NCBI RefSeq assembly: GCF_030159955.1
Contig: NZ_BSNK01000002.1
Location: forward strand, 620,001 to 684,000
Length of the DNA: 64,000 nucleotides
Direction: 5' to 3'
Source of the DNA: Algimonas ampicilliniresistens
GTDB lineage: Bacteria; Pseudomonadota; Alphaproteobacteria; Caulobacterales; Maricaulaceae
Below the pieces are notes generated by a model. The model was not told the origin of the DNA. It saw nothing but the letters and a program-made list of their open reading frames with translations, and ran no database searches. The position numbers and the translations under genes were made by a program. This document shows positions 1-8,078 of this stretch, one piece after another. Each line of letters starts with the position of its first letter. Positions within the stretch are counted from its first letter, which is position 1.

Positions 1-501
1 GAGTAATGGCGTGTTTGGATTATTAGCGATGCCGATGGTCATCGCGCCCCGAGATTTAGCCGCTTTCAGAGCGCCGAGTGTGAACGGCGTGCGCCCACTT
101 GCGGCCACACAGATGACAACGTCATGGTGGCCGGTATTTACCTCTTGCACCCAACGCTGACCATCTTGCGCAACGTCTTCTGCGCCCTCTTGGCTTTGTA
201 TTAAGGCATCGATCCCGCCCGCCATACAGAATACGATCCGCTCAAACGGCCAGCTATAGGTGGGTCCTAACTCGGACCCATCAAGCACGGATAAACGCCC
301 GGATGTCCCAGCGCCGACATAAATAAGACGCCCTGTTTCACCAAGCCGTTGCGCTGCGATTTCGGCCGCTTTGGCAATATCATCTACGGCGGGCTGAACA
401 GCTTTAAGGGCGTCGACTTGACCTTCATACATAGCCGCGACCGCGTCTCGAACGGGCCACACATCCAGACCCGAGTATTTCTCGTTGATCTCTTCTGTCA
501 T
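1..501 (-). CDS. murQ: N-acetylmuramic acid 6-phosphate etherase MurQ (partial)
   Basis: The N-terminal 167 residues are present; the rest lies beyond the left edge. The translation carries the family's sugar-phosphate-binding signature IYVGAGTSGRLSVLDGSE near residues 60-80 and a second SIS-type stretch VICVAASGRTPFT. MurQ is cytoplasmic and cleaves the D-lactyl ether of MurNAc-6-phosphate, giving GlcNAc-6-phosphate and D-lactate during cell-wall recycling. The ATG at 501 is the only reasonable start, because an in-frame TAA lies a few codons upstream. The gene lies 48 bases downstream of the NamZ-type lipoprotein on the same strand, so the two probably form one operon: NamZ releases MurNAc and MurQ degrades it after phosphorylation. 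The kinase is not visible in this window. Identification is firm. Confidence 0.93.
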   Translation of the reverse strand, partial: MTEEINEKYSGLDVWPVRDAVAAMYEGQVDALKAVQPAVDDIAKAAEIAAQRLGETGRLIYVGAGTSGRLSVLDGSELGPTYSWPFERIVFCMAGGIDALIQSQEGAEDVAQDGQRWVQEVNTGHHDVVICVAASGRTPFTLGALKAAKSRGAMTIGIANNPNTPLL

Positions 502-549
502 GTTGGTCTTATCCCGTTAGATATGAGGCCGTCTGCATCAAACGCGCTA

Positions 550-1779
550 TTATTTATAGATGAGGTATTTTTCTCTCACGGTCTGAAATTGCGTGAGGTC
601 AGCTTGCCAGCTTAGTTTAATATCATCGGCGCTCAGGCCGGCCTTAATCTGTGTCATCAACACATCATTGCCAGCGAGCTTATGAAAGAAATTATTGGCC
701 AGAAAAAAAGTCTCTTTGTCTGGAAGTTGGGCATAAAAATCAATGATCCAGTCCAATGAGAGCTGCGCATCAAGCGGGGCGCTGGATGAATCATGCTTGC
801 GTAAATCGAGGCCATAGCAGAGCTGACCGTTCAGTTTTGGCGACATCGCACCGGATACGGGGCGGGGCGTGAAAGAGAATTCTGCATTCGGATAATCAGG
901 GTGACCGACAATTTGAAACGGTACGTCTGTACCGCGGCCAATACTAACGGTCGTGCCCTCAAACAGCGCCAAGGATGGGTATAAATAGACCGCGTCCATG
1001 TTGGGCAAGTTGGGCGAAGGTTTGATCGGTAAACTATAGGGCGTGTCGTGCGAATAGTTTTCGAGTTCAATAATAGTGAGATCGCACTGGACGCCTTTAT
1101 CTAACCACCCTTCGCCATTGATCATCTGAGCATACTCGCCAATCGTCATGCCATAAACTAATGGGACTGGATGAAGCCCGATAAATGACGAATATTCAGG
1201 CTTTAAAACGGGTCCGTCGACATAATGAGCATTAGGGTTGGGTCGGTCGAACACGATCAGGGGCGTGTCAGTCTCGGCGCAAGATTCCATCACATAATGG
1301 AGCGTGCTCAAATAGGTATAAAACCGCACGCCAACATCTTGGAGGTCAAAGACCATGACGTCCACATCGCTTAAGAGCTCAGGCGTCGGTTTTTTGTTGG
1401 TGCCATAGAGTGAGATGATCGGCAGGCCGGTCTTGGTATCGATTTCATTATCGATGGTTTCACCCGCATCTTTTAGCCCGCGAAACCCATGTTCAGGCAC
1501 GAAGATTTTGCGAATGACGACATCGTCCTCTAGCAGCGCATCAACTAAATGTTGGTCGCCCGCAACGGAGGTTGCATTGGCGACAACCGCAATGGATTGG
1601 CCAGATAGTAAGGGCAGATAGATGTCTGACCGCTCAGCGCCGACCAGAATTTTCTGTGTTGTCAGATTAACCCCGACGCTTTCGGGTGTCGCTGATGGCG
1701 CGTTCTGTCTGATGTCTGACTGACAGCCGAGAAGACAAAAGCTGAGTATGAAGAGTGGTATGATTTTCGAAAAATACAT
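550..1779 (-). CDS. namZ: Exo-beta-N-acetylmuramidase NamZ / DUF1343 family lipoprotein
   Basis: This 409-residue protein matches the DUF1343 family, whose characterised member NamZ removes MurNAc from the non-reducing end of peptidoglycan fragments. Family motifs seen are VPEHGFRG (about residue 95), MVFDLQDVGVRFYTYL (about 140) and VFDRPNPN (about 180). The N-terminus is a lipoprotein signal: hydrophobic residues 6-17 followed by lipobox L16-L17-G18-C19, so the enzyme should sit on a membrane facing the periplasm. The length is usual for the family. It is followed by murQ on the same strand, a pairing that makes sense for muropeptide salvage. The activity is inferred from family and neighbour; substrate preference cannot be read from sequence. 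Confidence 0.88.
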   Translation of the reverse strand: MYFSKIIPLFILSFCLLGCQSDIRQNAPSATPESVGVNLTTQKILVGAERSDIYLPLLSGQSIAVVANATSVAGDQHLVDALLEDDVVIRKIFVPEHGFRGLKDAGETIDNEIDTKTGLPIISLYGTNKKPTPELLSDVDVMVFDLQDVGVRFYTYLSTLHYVMESCAETDTPLIVFDRPNPNAHYVDGPVLKPEYSSFIGLHPVPLVYGMTIGEYAQMINGEGWLDKGVQCDLTIIELENYSHDTPYSLPIKPSPNLPNMDAVYLYPSLALFEGTTVSIGRGTDVPFQIVGHPDYPNAEFSFTPRPVSGAMSPKLNGQLCYGLDLRKHDSSSAPLDAQLSLDWIIDFYAQLPDKETFFLANNFFHKLAGNDVLMTQIKAGLSADDIKLSWQADLTQFQTVREKYLIYK

Positions 1780-1890
1780 GCCGTTAAGCTATGCTCAAAA
1801 CCGCTCTAACTGTCCAATTTTCTTATAGGTTTTATGGGGGTGCGTTGCCCTAATCAGGACGCCATCAAGTGAAATCAGATGACGTAGGCC

Positions 1891-1918
1891 GAAGTTCGCG
1901 AAGCAACGCGAAAACTTC
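1891..1918. repeat. Imperfect hairpin downstream of the receiver gene
   Basis: GAAGTTCGCG (1891-1900) pairs with CGCG (1907-1910) plus AACTTC (1913-1918), leaving a two-base bulge and a 6-base loop. It lies in the 172 bases between the namZ start and the end of the receiver gene at 1952. There is no T-run on either strand, so it is not a classical intrinsic terminator; it could still be a 3' stem on the receiver transcript. Confidence 0.4.
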
Positions 1919-1951
1919 GCTTCAAGCGATGCTAGAAACCGGGCCTTCGGA

Positions 1952-2401
1952 TCATTTAGAGGTCAGGGCTCCGCCCACGTTAATCGGACGAGACGCTGTA
2001 TAAGGACGCGCCTCAATGCCCAACAGGTAGTTCAATTGCGATCTCAGAAAGTCGGCCATGTTGGCTTTATCGATGACATAATCGACCCCATGTTCGACGG
2101 GGTCGGCATGGCTGAATGACGTATCGTATTTCGACATGATCGCAATCGGAGCCAGTTGGATGGCCGCCTTAATCATGGGTACTGAAAATCTAGCCGATAT
2201 GCGCTGCGACAGCTGCTTTTCAAGCAGGACAAGTTCGTAACGCCTCTCTCTGAGTAAGCCGAGCGCCTGACTACACTTTAAAACGTGATCGATGGAAAAG
2301 GGCGCATCCGTCAAGCTTTTCAGAATAGTCCGAATCGTCTGCGTTTCGGACGTATCCTCGTCGATGAGGAGTATGCTGAAGATTGAGGGGGTGTTGTCCA
2401 T
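1952..2401 (-). CDS. Single-domain receiver-like protein with Glu at the phospho-acceptor position
   Basis: A 149-residue CheY-like receiver with no output domain. The acidic pocket is D14-E15-D16, the beta-4 Ser is in IAIMSK and the beta-5 Lys is in VIDKAN, as expected. At the phospho-acceptor position it has E61 (LVLLEKQLS) where its neighbour at 2557-2982 has D61 (LVLLDNRLS); the two align without gaps through this region. Glu here often mimics the phosphorylated state in receivers, so this copy may be permanently active or may act as a decoy. About 35 extra residues follow the receiver fold. The two genes are tandem on the minus strand, 155 bases apart, and look like a local duplication. 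No histidine kinase is nearby, so the partner is unknown. Confidence 0.8.
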   Translation of the reverse strand: MDNTPSIFSILLIDEDTSETQTIRTILKSLTDAPFSIDHVLKCSQALGLLRERRYELVLLEKQLSQRISARFSVPMIKAAIQLAPIAIMSKYDTSFSHADPVEHGVDYVIDKANMADFLRSQLNYLLGIEARPYTASRPINVGGALTSK

Positions 2402-2556
2402 TCAGAGCAGATAACGCCGAACGTCATGAAGGCGACCCTTTGACGCAGCCCAACTACATAACATGGAGCAAGAATGGGCAGGGGGTCTTCGACCCTAATC
2501 GGCCGAATTGGTGTGAGGCCGGTTTGAAACCGTACAGAGGTTAGGGTTTATCCCTC

Positions 2557-2982
2557 TCAAACGGGTTTTGAGCTTATAGGTGACCGCCCATCACCCCTCC
2601 CCAAAAGCGTATTTATCTGTGATCTGAGGAAATCGATCATGTCCTTCTTGTCGACGATGAAGTCCACGCCGAGTTCGGTTGGGTTTTGTAGGTAGGTAGG
2701 GGAGATATCATGCGAGATGATTGTAAGGGGCGCACTTTTTATGGCGGATTTTATAATAGGCACTGAGAATTTGGCTGAAATTCGCTTTGACAACCGATTG
2801 TCGAGCAGAACGAGATCGTAGGTTTTCTTTTTTAGCAGGGCGAGAGCTTGGCTGCACCGCTCTACATGATCGAGATGGAAGGTAGTGTTCGTCAACGCTC
2901 GCAGAATGCGCGTGACCGTCACCTTCTCGGTGTCATCGTCATCGATGAGCAGAATGGTGAGTTTTGGGTCGCTAGGGGCCAT
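2557..2982 (-). CDS. Single-domain response regulator receiver protein
   Basis: A 141-residue CheY-like receiver with a complete set of catalytic residues: acidic cluster D14-D17, phospho-acceptor D61 in LVLLDNRLS, Ser in the beta-4 strand (LTIISHD) and Lys in the beta-5 strand (IVDKKDM). No DNA-binding or enzymatic output domain follows, so it should act by protein-protein contact or in a phosphorelay. Its downstream neighbour (1952-2401) is clearly a paralog in which D61 is replaced by Glu. Target and kinase cannot be inferred from this window. Confidence 0.82.
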   Translation of the reverse strand: MAPSDPKLTILLIDDDDTEKVTVTRILRALTNTTFHLDHVERCSQALALLKKKTYDLVLLDNRLSKRISAKFSVPIIKSAIKSAPLTIISHDISPTYLQNPTELGVDFIVDKKDMIDFLRSQINTLLGRGDGRSPISSKPV

Positions 2983-3053
2983 AAGGGTTCACTACCCTAA
3001 ATAGCTTTCTTAAAAAAGATTAAAGTTGAGTGATCGCTTATTAAAAGCAGACT

Positions 3054-3650
3054 CTAGGCACTGCCACCAAATGCGGAGAGCTGTTCGGGGCTAATGCCCA
3101 TGCGTGCCAAGGCTTGTGACCATTTTGCGTCCAGATCCTCACTAAAGACAAGCGCATCGTCGCCGCCGACGATAAGCCATGCATTATCGGCAATTTCGTC
3201 CTCAAGTTGTCCTGCTCCCCAGCCGGCATAGCCGACCGCGAGCACGGCGCGTTCCGGCGCGGTTTCCGTGACCAAGGCTTCTAACGCGTCCTTGGTCGAT
3301 GTCAGCCCCAGCGTCTCCGACACTTTGAGCGAGCTTTCTTCGCGGAACCAATCGGCGGAATGCAGAACAAAGCCTCGATCTATATCGACAGGGCCGCCTT
3401 CGAGAACAGGGGCGTCGGCAACGCGCACGTCTCCATCGACACCAACATGATCGAGAAGATCGGAAATAACGAGATCATGTTTAGGCCGATTGACGACAAT
3501 CCCCATCGCGCCGGAGGCATCATGCGAACAGAGAAAGATCACGGTTTGGCGGAAACGCGGATCGCCCATAGCGGGCGTCGCGATCAAATATTGACCCGCA
3601 TAAGTTTGGTATGGGCCATCATCTTGAATTTCAATTTTAACACTCGGCAT
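3054..3650 (-). CDS. yqgE: YqgE/AlgH family protein
   Basis: A roughly 198-residue member of the YqgE/AlgH (DUF179) family, recognised from LIATPAMGDPRF near the N-terminus, VIFLCSHDASGAMGIVVNRP around residue 45, and VLAVGYAGWGAGQLEDEI around residue 140. These are the family's conserved blocks. The function is not established; a role in transcription or envelope regulation has been suggested for AlgH. I prefer the ATG at 3650; a GTG three codons upstream (3659) is equally open and neither has a clear Shine-Dalgarno. It is divergent from the peroxiredoxin gene, with about 100 bases between them. Confidence 0.86.
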   Translation of the reverse strand: MPSVKIEIQDDGPYQTYAGQYLIATPAMGDPRFRQTVIFLCSHDASGAMGIVVNRPKHDLVISDLLDHVGVDGDVRVADAPVLEGGPVDIDRGFVLHSADWFREESSLKVSETLGLTSTKDALEALVTETAPERAVLAVGYAGWGAGQLEDEIADNAWLIVGGDDALVFSEDLDAKWSQALARMGISPEQLSAFGGSA

Positions 3651-3751
3651 CCCGGTCACATGGGGATTATTCGGCGAATTTCAAGAATTGCCAAATGCGG
3701 TTATCGCGGGCATCTTATCGACCAACGATAACTTTTTTGACGAGAGACCCT

Positions 3752-4231
3752 ATGACTATCCAACCCGGCGCAAGCGTTCCAGACGCGACTTTCATGACTA
3801 TGGGACAAGACGGACCGGCGCCGATGAGCGCATCTGATCTGTTCGCTGGCAAGCGCGTTGTCCTGTTCGCTGTGCCTGGTGCTTACACACCGACCTGTTC
3901 AGCCAAGCATCTGCCTGGCTTCAAGGAACATTCCGCTGCATTAAAAGCTAAAGGCGTCGACACAATTGCCTGCACATCAGTCAATGATGTGTTCGTTATG
4001 GACGCGTGGGGAAAATCGCAGGACGCAGACGATGTTGTCATGCTGGCTGACGGCAATGGCGCGTTTGCTAAAGCGGTCGAGCTTGAAATGGATGCATCTG
4101 GTTTCGGCATGGGCATGCGTAGCCAGCGTTACGCTATGGTCGTGAATGACGGCACAGTCGAGCAGCTCTTCGTTGAAGGTCCGGGCGAATTCAAAGTCAG
4201 CTCGGCTGAGCATGTGCTCGACAATCTATAG
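3752..4231 (+). CDS. Peroxiredoxin, Prx5 (atypical 2-Cys) type
   Basis: A 159-residue thioredoxin-fold peroxidase. The active-site block VPGAYTPTCSAKHLPGF carries the peroxidatic Cys at C49, with the Thr (T46) and the conserved Pro of Prx enzymes; W and R of the Prx5 group follow (DAWGKS, RSQRYA). A second Cys (C74) sits at the position common in Prx5 proteins, and no canonical C-terminal resolving Cys is seen, so recycling by glutathione or glutaredoxin is possible. It reduces hydrogen peroxide and organic hydroperoxides in the cytoplasm. The ATG at 3752 follows a weak purine-rich site (CGAGAG); an in-frame upstream extension to 3695 lacks homology and was rejected. Confidence 0.92.
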   Translation: MTIQPGASVPDATFMTMGQDGPAPMSASDLFAGKRVVLFAVPGAYTPTCSAKHLPGFKEHSAALKAKGVDTIACTSVNDVFVMDAWGKSQDADDVVMLADGNGAFAKAVELEMDASGFGMGMRSQRYAMVVNDGTVEQLFVEGPGEFKVSSAEHVLDNL

Positions 4232-4285
4232 GCGAAAACACGCTGAAGAATATGACCGCTGAATACATATAAAAGGAGACGATAG

Positions 4286-5218
4286 ATGGGGTTTGGACAA
4301 ATTTTGGTTTTGCTGGCGGTCGCGCTAGTTCTGTTTTTCGTTTTCCGAGCTGTCAGAATCGTGCGGCAAGGTTGGGAATATACGGTTGAGAGTTTTGGTC
4401 GGTATACGCGTACCCTCAAGCCCGGCCTGACTTTTCTGATCCCCTTTTATGAGCGTATCGGTCACAAGGTGAACATGCGCGAGCGCGTTATCGATGTGCC
4501 GAGCCAAGAAGTGATCACTAAGGATAATGCCATGGTGACCGCGGATGCCGTGGTTTTCATTCAGGTGATCGATCCGCGCAAAGCGGCTTACGAGGTCAAT
4601 AATCTTGATCATGCGATCCAAAATCTCTGCCTGACCAATGTCCGGACCGTTGTTGGCTCGATGGATTTGGATGAGGTTCTGTCCCGTCGTGATGAGATCA
4701 ATGCGCGGCTTTTGACCGTGATTGACCGGGCAACCGACTCATGGGGCACTAAAGTGACGCGGATCGAGATCAAGGATCTGTCACCGCCTGCCGACATCAC
4801 TCAGGCCATGAATAAGCAGATGAAAGCCGAACGCGAAAAACGCGCCGACATTCTGATGGCCGAAGGACATAAACAGTCTCAAATTCTCAAGGCGGAGGGT
4901 GAGAAACAATCCGCTGTGCGTGAAGCCGAAGGTCGCCGAGAGGCTGCCTTCCTCGACGCTGAAGCGCGCGAACGTGAAGCCGAAGCCGAAGCCAAGGCAA
5001 CCACTATGGTGTCCCAGGCGATTGCCAAGGGCGACGTCAACGCGATCAATTATTTTGTGGCGCAAGATTACGTGAAGGCATTCGAAAAACTCGCCACATC
5101 GCCTAATCAGAAAACCTTGATCGTGCCCGCTGAATTGTCCTCACTGGCCGGGACGTTGGCAGGGATCAAGACGTTGATCGAAGGCGGAACAACACCGAGT
5201 GGGAAGGGCGGCAAATGA
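4286..5218 (+). CDS. SPFH/band-7 membrane protein (paraslipin/QmcA-like)
   Basis: A 310-residue protein with one N-terminal transmembrane segment (about residues 5-21), a band-7 domain (about 22-200, including LKPGLTFLIPFYERIGHKVN and the VPSQEVITKDNAMV block) and a charged Ala/Glu/Arg-rich helical region (about 175-240) that should form a coiled coil. This is the QmcA/paraslipin layout; such proteins oligomerise into membrane microdomain scaffolds and often escort FtsH-type proteases. A good Shine-Dalgarno (AAAAGGAG) precedes the ATG. Its stop overlaps the start of the NfeD-like gene by four bases (ATGA), and SPFH-NfeD pairs are a known membrane-quality module. Confidence 0.92.
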   Translation: MGFGQILVLLAVALVLFFVFRAVRIVRQGWEYTVESFGRYTRTLKPGLTFLIPFYERIGHKVNMRERVIDVPSQEVITKDNAMVTADAVVFIQVIDPRKAAYEVNNLDHAIQNLCLTNVRTVVGSMDLDEVLSRRDEINARLLTVIDRATDSWGTKVTRIEIKDLSPPADITQAMNKQMKAEREKRADILMAEGHKQSQILKAEGEKQSAVREAEGRREAAFLDAEAREREAEAEAKATTMVSQAIAKGDVNAINYFVAQDYVKAFEKLATSPNQKTLIVPAELSSLAGTLAGIKTLIEGGTTPSGKGGK

Positions 5219-5673
5219 TCGAAATTCTGTCGCAACTTACCGCTTGGCATTGGCTCATTCTTGGGGTCGTCTTGCTGGGTCTGGAGCTCGTCTTGGGTTC
5301 AACCTATATTCTTTGGCCGGCCGTCTCCGCGCTAATCGTGGGTGTGCTGCTCTTCATCGCGCCAATGGGATGGGAGTTGCAGATGATGCTGTTCTTCCTG
5401 CTGTCCATCACAACTTTAGTGTTGGGTCGCACCCATTTGCAGCGCCTCGTAAAAGGTGGCGAGCCGTCTGATCTCAACGATCCGGGCCAAGCGCTGATCG
5501 GGCGTCAGGTCAAAGCGGTAGCGGACTTCACGGGCACAGAGGGCCGGGTTGAACTGGGCGATACGCAATGGTCCGCGCGGCTGGAAGTGGGGACGGCTGT
5601 GTCGACGGTTCGCGCGGGTGACTTACTCAGAGTCGAGTCTGTGATGGGCGCCACGCTGATTGTTGAGCGCTAG
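5215..5673 (+). CDS. NfeD-like membrane protein
   Basis: A 152-residue protein with two or three hydrophobic helices in the first 80 residues (WHWLILGVVLLGLELVLG; a central segment; a third ending in LVLGRTH) and a C-terminal OB-fold-like domain (about 95-150; GTEGRVELGDTQWSAR) typical of short NfeD proteins lacking the ClpP-like protease domain. It is translationally coupled to the band-7 gene and should work with it in the membrane. The consensus 'G..G.a...l.p.G.V...G..W.A' is recognisable. Biochemical activity unknown. Confidence 0.9.
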   Translation: MIEILSQLTAWHWLILGVVLLGLELVLGSTYILWPAVSALIVGVLLFIAPMGWELQMMLFFLLSITTLVLGRTHLQRLVKGGEPSDLNDPGQALIGRQVKAVADFTGTEGRVELGDTQWSARLEVGTAVSTVRAGDLLRVESVMGATLIVER

Positions 5674-5694
5674 CCGAAGTTTCCAAGCGCTTCG

Positions 5695-5733
5695 ACTACA
5701 GTTGTAGTTTTTCTGTTGACTACAATTGTGGTC
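5695..5733. promoter_or_regulatory. Two BlaI/MecI/CopY-type operator boxes
   Basis: Two dyads match the TACAnnTGTA core recognised by BlaI/MecI/CopY repressors: ACTACAGTTGTAGT at 5695-5708 (perfect 6-2-6 palindrome) and GACTACAATTGTGGTC at 5718-5733 (one mismatch). Their centres are 24 bases apart, so the dyads lie on roughly the same face of the helix. The second overlaps a predicted -35 element. No BlaI or BlaR gene lies in this window, so the repressor would be encoded elsewhere. The match to the consensus is seen directly; binding is inferred. Confidence 0.6.
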
Positions 5734-5744
5734 GTCATTATCGA
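5716..5744 (+). promoter_or_regulatory. Predicted sigma-70-type promoter, leaderless
   Basis: TTGACT (5716-5721) and TATCGA (5739-5744) are separated by 17 bases. A start point 7 bases past the -10 box would fall on or next to the ATG at 5752, so the mRNA would be leaderless; consistent with this, there is no Shine-Dalgarno before that ATG. The second BlaI-type box overlaps the -35 region. Confidence 0.45.
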
Positions 5745-5751
5745 ATGACGC

Positions 5752-6915
5752 ATGATCTGTCTTCGACCTTTTTACATTCTCCCAGCTGCTGTTCTGTTGT
5801 CAGTGTGTCAGTCGGTTTCAGCGTCACCCAATACAGCTTGCGTCCATGCCGAACTTCCCTGTGCCGCAACTGAACGATTTTCTGTCCTATCTGAAAATGC
5901 AACTGAACTTGAATCTAAACTACTGCACGAAGTGACGGAGTCGGCGGCCCGTGATTTTCAGATGAAGTTCGGTGCCATGCCGTCTCCAACGATTATCGTG
6001 CCTACTGGAACCATTAATGCCGATGTCCAGTCACGTCTGACGGCCAATGGGTATATGACGATCATGCCTTGGATTTCTCCTGCGGAACGCGTCGAGCTTC
6101 GAAATCGGGATGTCATTAGGAAGGTTGAAGAGCAGTTAGGGGATCGTCCCCAAGTCGTTAAAGATGCAGCGATTGCGTCTGCGCTTGCGCAACTTCAATC
6201 CCAAACAGCCGCCAAAATACCAGCCACCAAAGAAGATTTCACCGACCTCAGTGCTCTGTCGCATGAGCTTGGTCACAAGTGGTTTGTGGACCGGTATCCA
6301 AGCGAAGACACAGAGCAAACCGAGCATGCTTATGGTGGCTGGGCTCCCGACTGGTTGGACGAATCGGCTGCTATCGCGATGGAGTCAGAAGACGGGAAGC
6401 AGCGACGGCGTGTAAAATTCAGCGAAATAGAGCCCGAGAAACGAATTCCGCTCGCTGAATTCCTCACAATGGTTCACCCAGCGGCCCAAGCTGGTCGCGA
6501 TCTTGCTGAGCGCCTTAGAATGATCCAGTTACCGCAAACTGAAGGCAGCGAGACAAAGCGAAAGCTCATTCGCCGTGATGTTGCAGAGCTCCCTGATGCG
6601 ACTGAACGGACCCAATCACCTCGCACAGAAGTCAGCAAGACTACGAGTCGGGTCATCCGTCTGAGTGGGCAAGAAGCCGAGGACTTTATTGCGCAATCGG
6701 GCGGGGATCGCGCCCCCAATTTTTATGCGCAAGCCTTGGTTTTTTCAGATTATCTGGAAGATCGTTCAGGGACCGACAAAATTCTATCGCAAATTGCTGC
6801 GCCTTTGGCAGAGGGCAAGAGTTTCACGACTTGGCTGTCGAGCAACACAGTCGGTCTGCCGAAAAATATGGATGCGCTAGACCTAGATTGGTTGGAATAT
6901 ATTAGTCGCCTTTGA
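5752..6915 (+). CDS. Secreted zinc metallopeptidase, gluzincin-like (HExxH...E)
   Basis: A 387-residue protein with a Sec-type signal peptide (hydrophobic 7-20, cleavage probably after SVSA). The catalytic motif is H171-E172-L-G-H175, followed 29 residues later by E204 in WLDESAA, the spacing expected of gluzincins, where both His and the distal Glu bind zinc and E172 is the general base. The C-terminal 180 residues are hydrophilic and unassigned. I do not recognise a named family. The gene stands alone, downstream of nfeD but behind its own predicted operator/promoter, suggesting induction by a BlaI-like system, possibly in cell-envelope stress. Substrate unknown. Confidence 0.72.
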   Translation: MICLRPFYILPAAVLLSVCQSVSASPNTACVHAELPCAATERFSVLSENATELESKLLHEVTESAARDFQMKFGAMPSPTIIVPTGTINADVQSRLTANGYMTIMPWISPAERVELRNRDVIRKVEEQLGDRPQVVKDAAIASALAQLQSQTAAKIPATKEDFTDLSALSHELGHKWFVDRYPSEDTEQTEHAYGGWAPDWLDESAAIAMESEDGKQRRRVKFSEIEPEKRIPLAEFLTMVHPAAQAGRDLAERLRMIQLPQTEGSETKRKLIRRDVAELPDATERTQSPRTEVSKTTSRVIRLSGQEAEDFIAQSGGDRAPNFYAQALVFSDYLEDRSGTDKILSQIAAPLAEGKSFTTWLSSNTVGLPKNMDALDLDWLEYISRL

Positions 6916-6964
6916 TCGTTCGCTAGAATCTAGTCCGCTCCGCGATCAGGGCGTGGATGGCCGA

Positions 6965-7732
6965 TCAGTCGTCATCCTCGCTAGCAAATTTAGCGACGGT
7001 TTTCGCGTCGGGGCTTGGGCTCATCCGATATGTGTCGCCTTCGATCCGAACGCCGTCCGCGCCCATATCCTCTAAAGTATCGACGGCAATCATCCGCGCG
7101 CCGTCATAAAGCTCGAAATCCGGTTCGCCGATATCCTGACCGTTGGCCGTCGCAAAGACTTTGGGAGGGGTGGTTTCATCCTCGCCTGACACGGCGATAT
7201 GAGTGAACTTAGGCACCATGAACCCCATGGCCCCCACCATCTTTTTATAATGTGAGCGGCCATCTTTCAGACCTTCTTCAATCTCAGTGAGTGAATGCGT
7301 GCCGGGGGTTTCTTTGAAGCGGACGCCGACACCGAAATCGACACTGTAACCAATGTCTTTGCCAAAACGCTCAGCGCGCGGAGGATCCATAACGCAAACG
7401 CTATCCGGTGCCGCCATGGACCGTAATTGGTCACTTAGTCCGACGCTGCGGCCTTGGTCGTCAAACATAACCATGCGTGCTTGGTCGCCTTCGCGCAGTT
7501 CAACCCGTTCCGGCATCAACTCGCCGTCTTCGAGCTCGAACTGCATAGCAATCTCCGCCCCGACGACATCGCGCTTTTCAGGTTTCAGACTATCAAACTT
7601 ACCCAGCGTTTCACCGATGCCATCGATTGAAAAACAAAACTCGTCACCAATCGGCTGCGGGGCGTCTTCAGCCATTGCGGTGGGCGCGGCGGTCAAGATC
7701 AGGACGGATAGGGGCAGGAGCGTGTGTTTCAT
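6965..7732 (-). CDS. Secreted protein of unknown function
   Basis: A 255-residue protein with a clear Sec signal peptide (MKHTLLPLSVLILTAAPTAMA, cut after A-M-A), followed by an acidic mature chain with two Cys in the first half (FCFSIDG and DSVCVMDPP) that could pair in the periplasm. I recognise no catalytic motif or named domain. It is convergent with the metallopeptidase gene (49 bases apart) and divergent from lptM-lysA. Codon use looks like its neighbours. Real gene, function unknown. Confidence 0.75.
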   Translation of the reverse strand: MKHTLLPLSVLILTAAPTAMAEDAPQPIGDEFCFSIDGIGETLGKFDSLKPEKRDVVGAEIAMQFELEDGELMPERVELREGDQARMVMFDDQGRSVGLSDQLRSMAAPDSVCVMDPPRAERFGKDIGYSVDFGVGVRFKETPGTHSLTEIEEGLKDGRSHYKKMVGAMGFMVPKFTHIAVSGEDETTPPKVFATANGQDIGEPDFELYDGARMIAVDTLEDMGADGVRIEGDTYRMSPSPDAKTVAKFASEDDD

Positions 7733-7862
7733 GCGCGACTATTGACGCGACGGACGCCTGACGAAAAGTGAAATAGGTGTCACATGGACAAAGGTTACAG
7801 GACGGGTTGATCCACTCTCCATTCTGACTCGACGCCTGCGTGTGTGCAGACTATGCGAGGGC

Positions 7863-8069
7863 ATGACTCGTCTTATGCTGATCGTGCTTTTACTCGCTTT
7901 CGCGGCGCCTCTGTCAGGCTGCGGCATTAAGGGTGGGCTCGACACGCCGCCGCCGCTCTGGGGTGAAGAGGTGAGCACTGACACACCTGCCGATGCGCAA
8001 GCGCGGGATGAGGATGAAGATGAAAACGAAGGTGTCGGCTATGGCGTCGATGTCGCGGACCAGCCTTAG
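7863..8069 (+). CDS. lptM: LptM-like small lipoprotein
   Basis: A 68-residue lipoprotein with hydrophobic residues 4-15 and lipobox L17-S18-G19-C20, followed at once by GIKGGLDTPPP. The CG-I/L-KG-x-L pattern after the lipid Cys is the hallmark of LptM (formerly YifL), which in E. coli helps assembly of the LptD translocon for LPS. The acidic tail is low-complexity. It ends 9 bases before lysA, an arrangement common in alphaproteobacteria. The ATG at 7863 is preceded by GCGAGGG; an upstream in-frame ATG (7842) would put seven polar residues before the signal and is less likely. Confidence 0.82.
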   Translation: MTRLMLIVLLLAFAAPLSGCGIKGGLDTPPPLWGEEVSTDTPADAQARDEDEDENEGVGYGVDVADQP

Positions 8070-8078
8070 ACCCCCACA

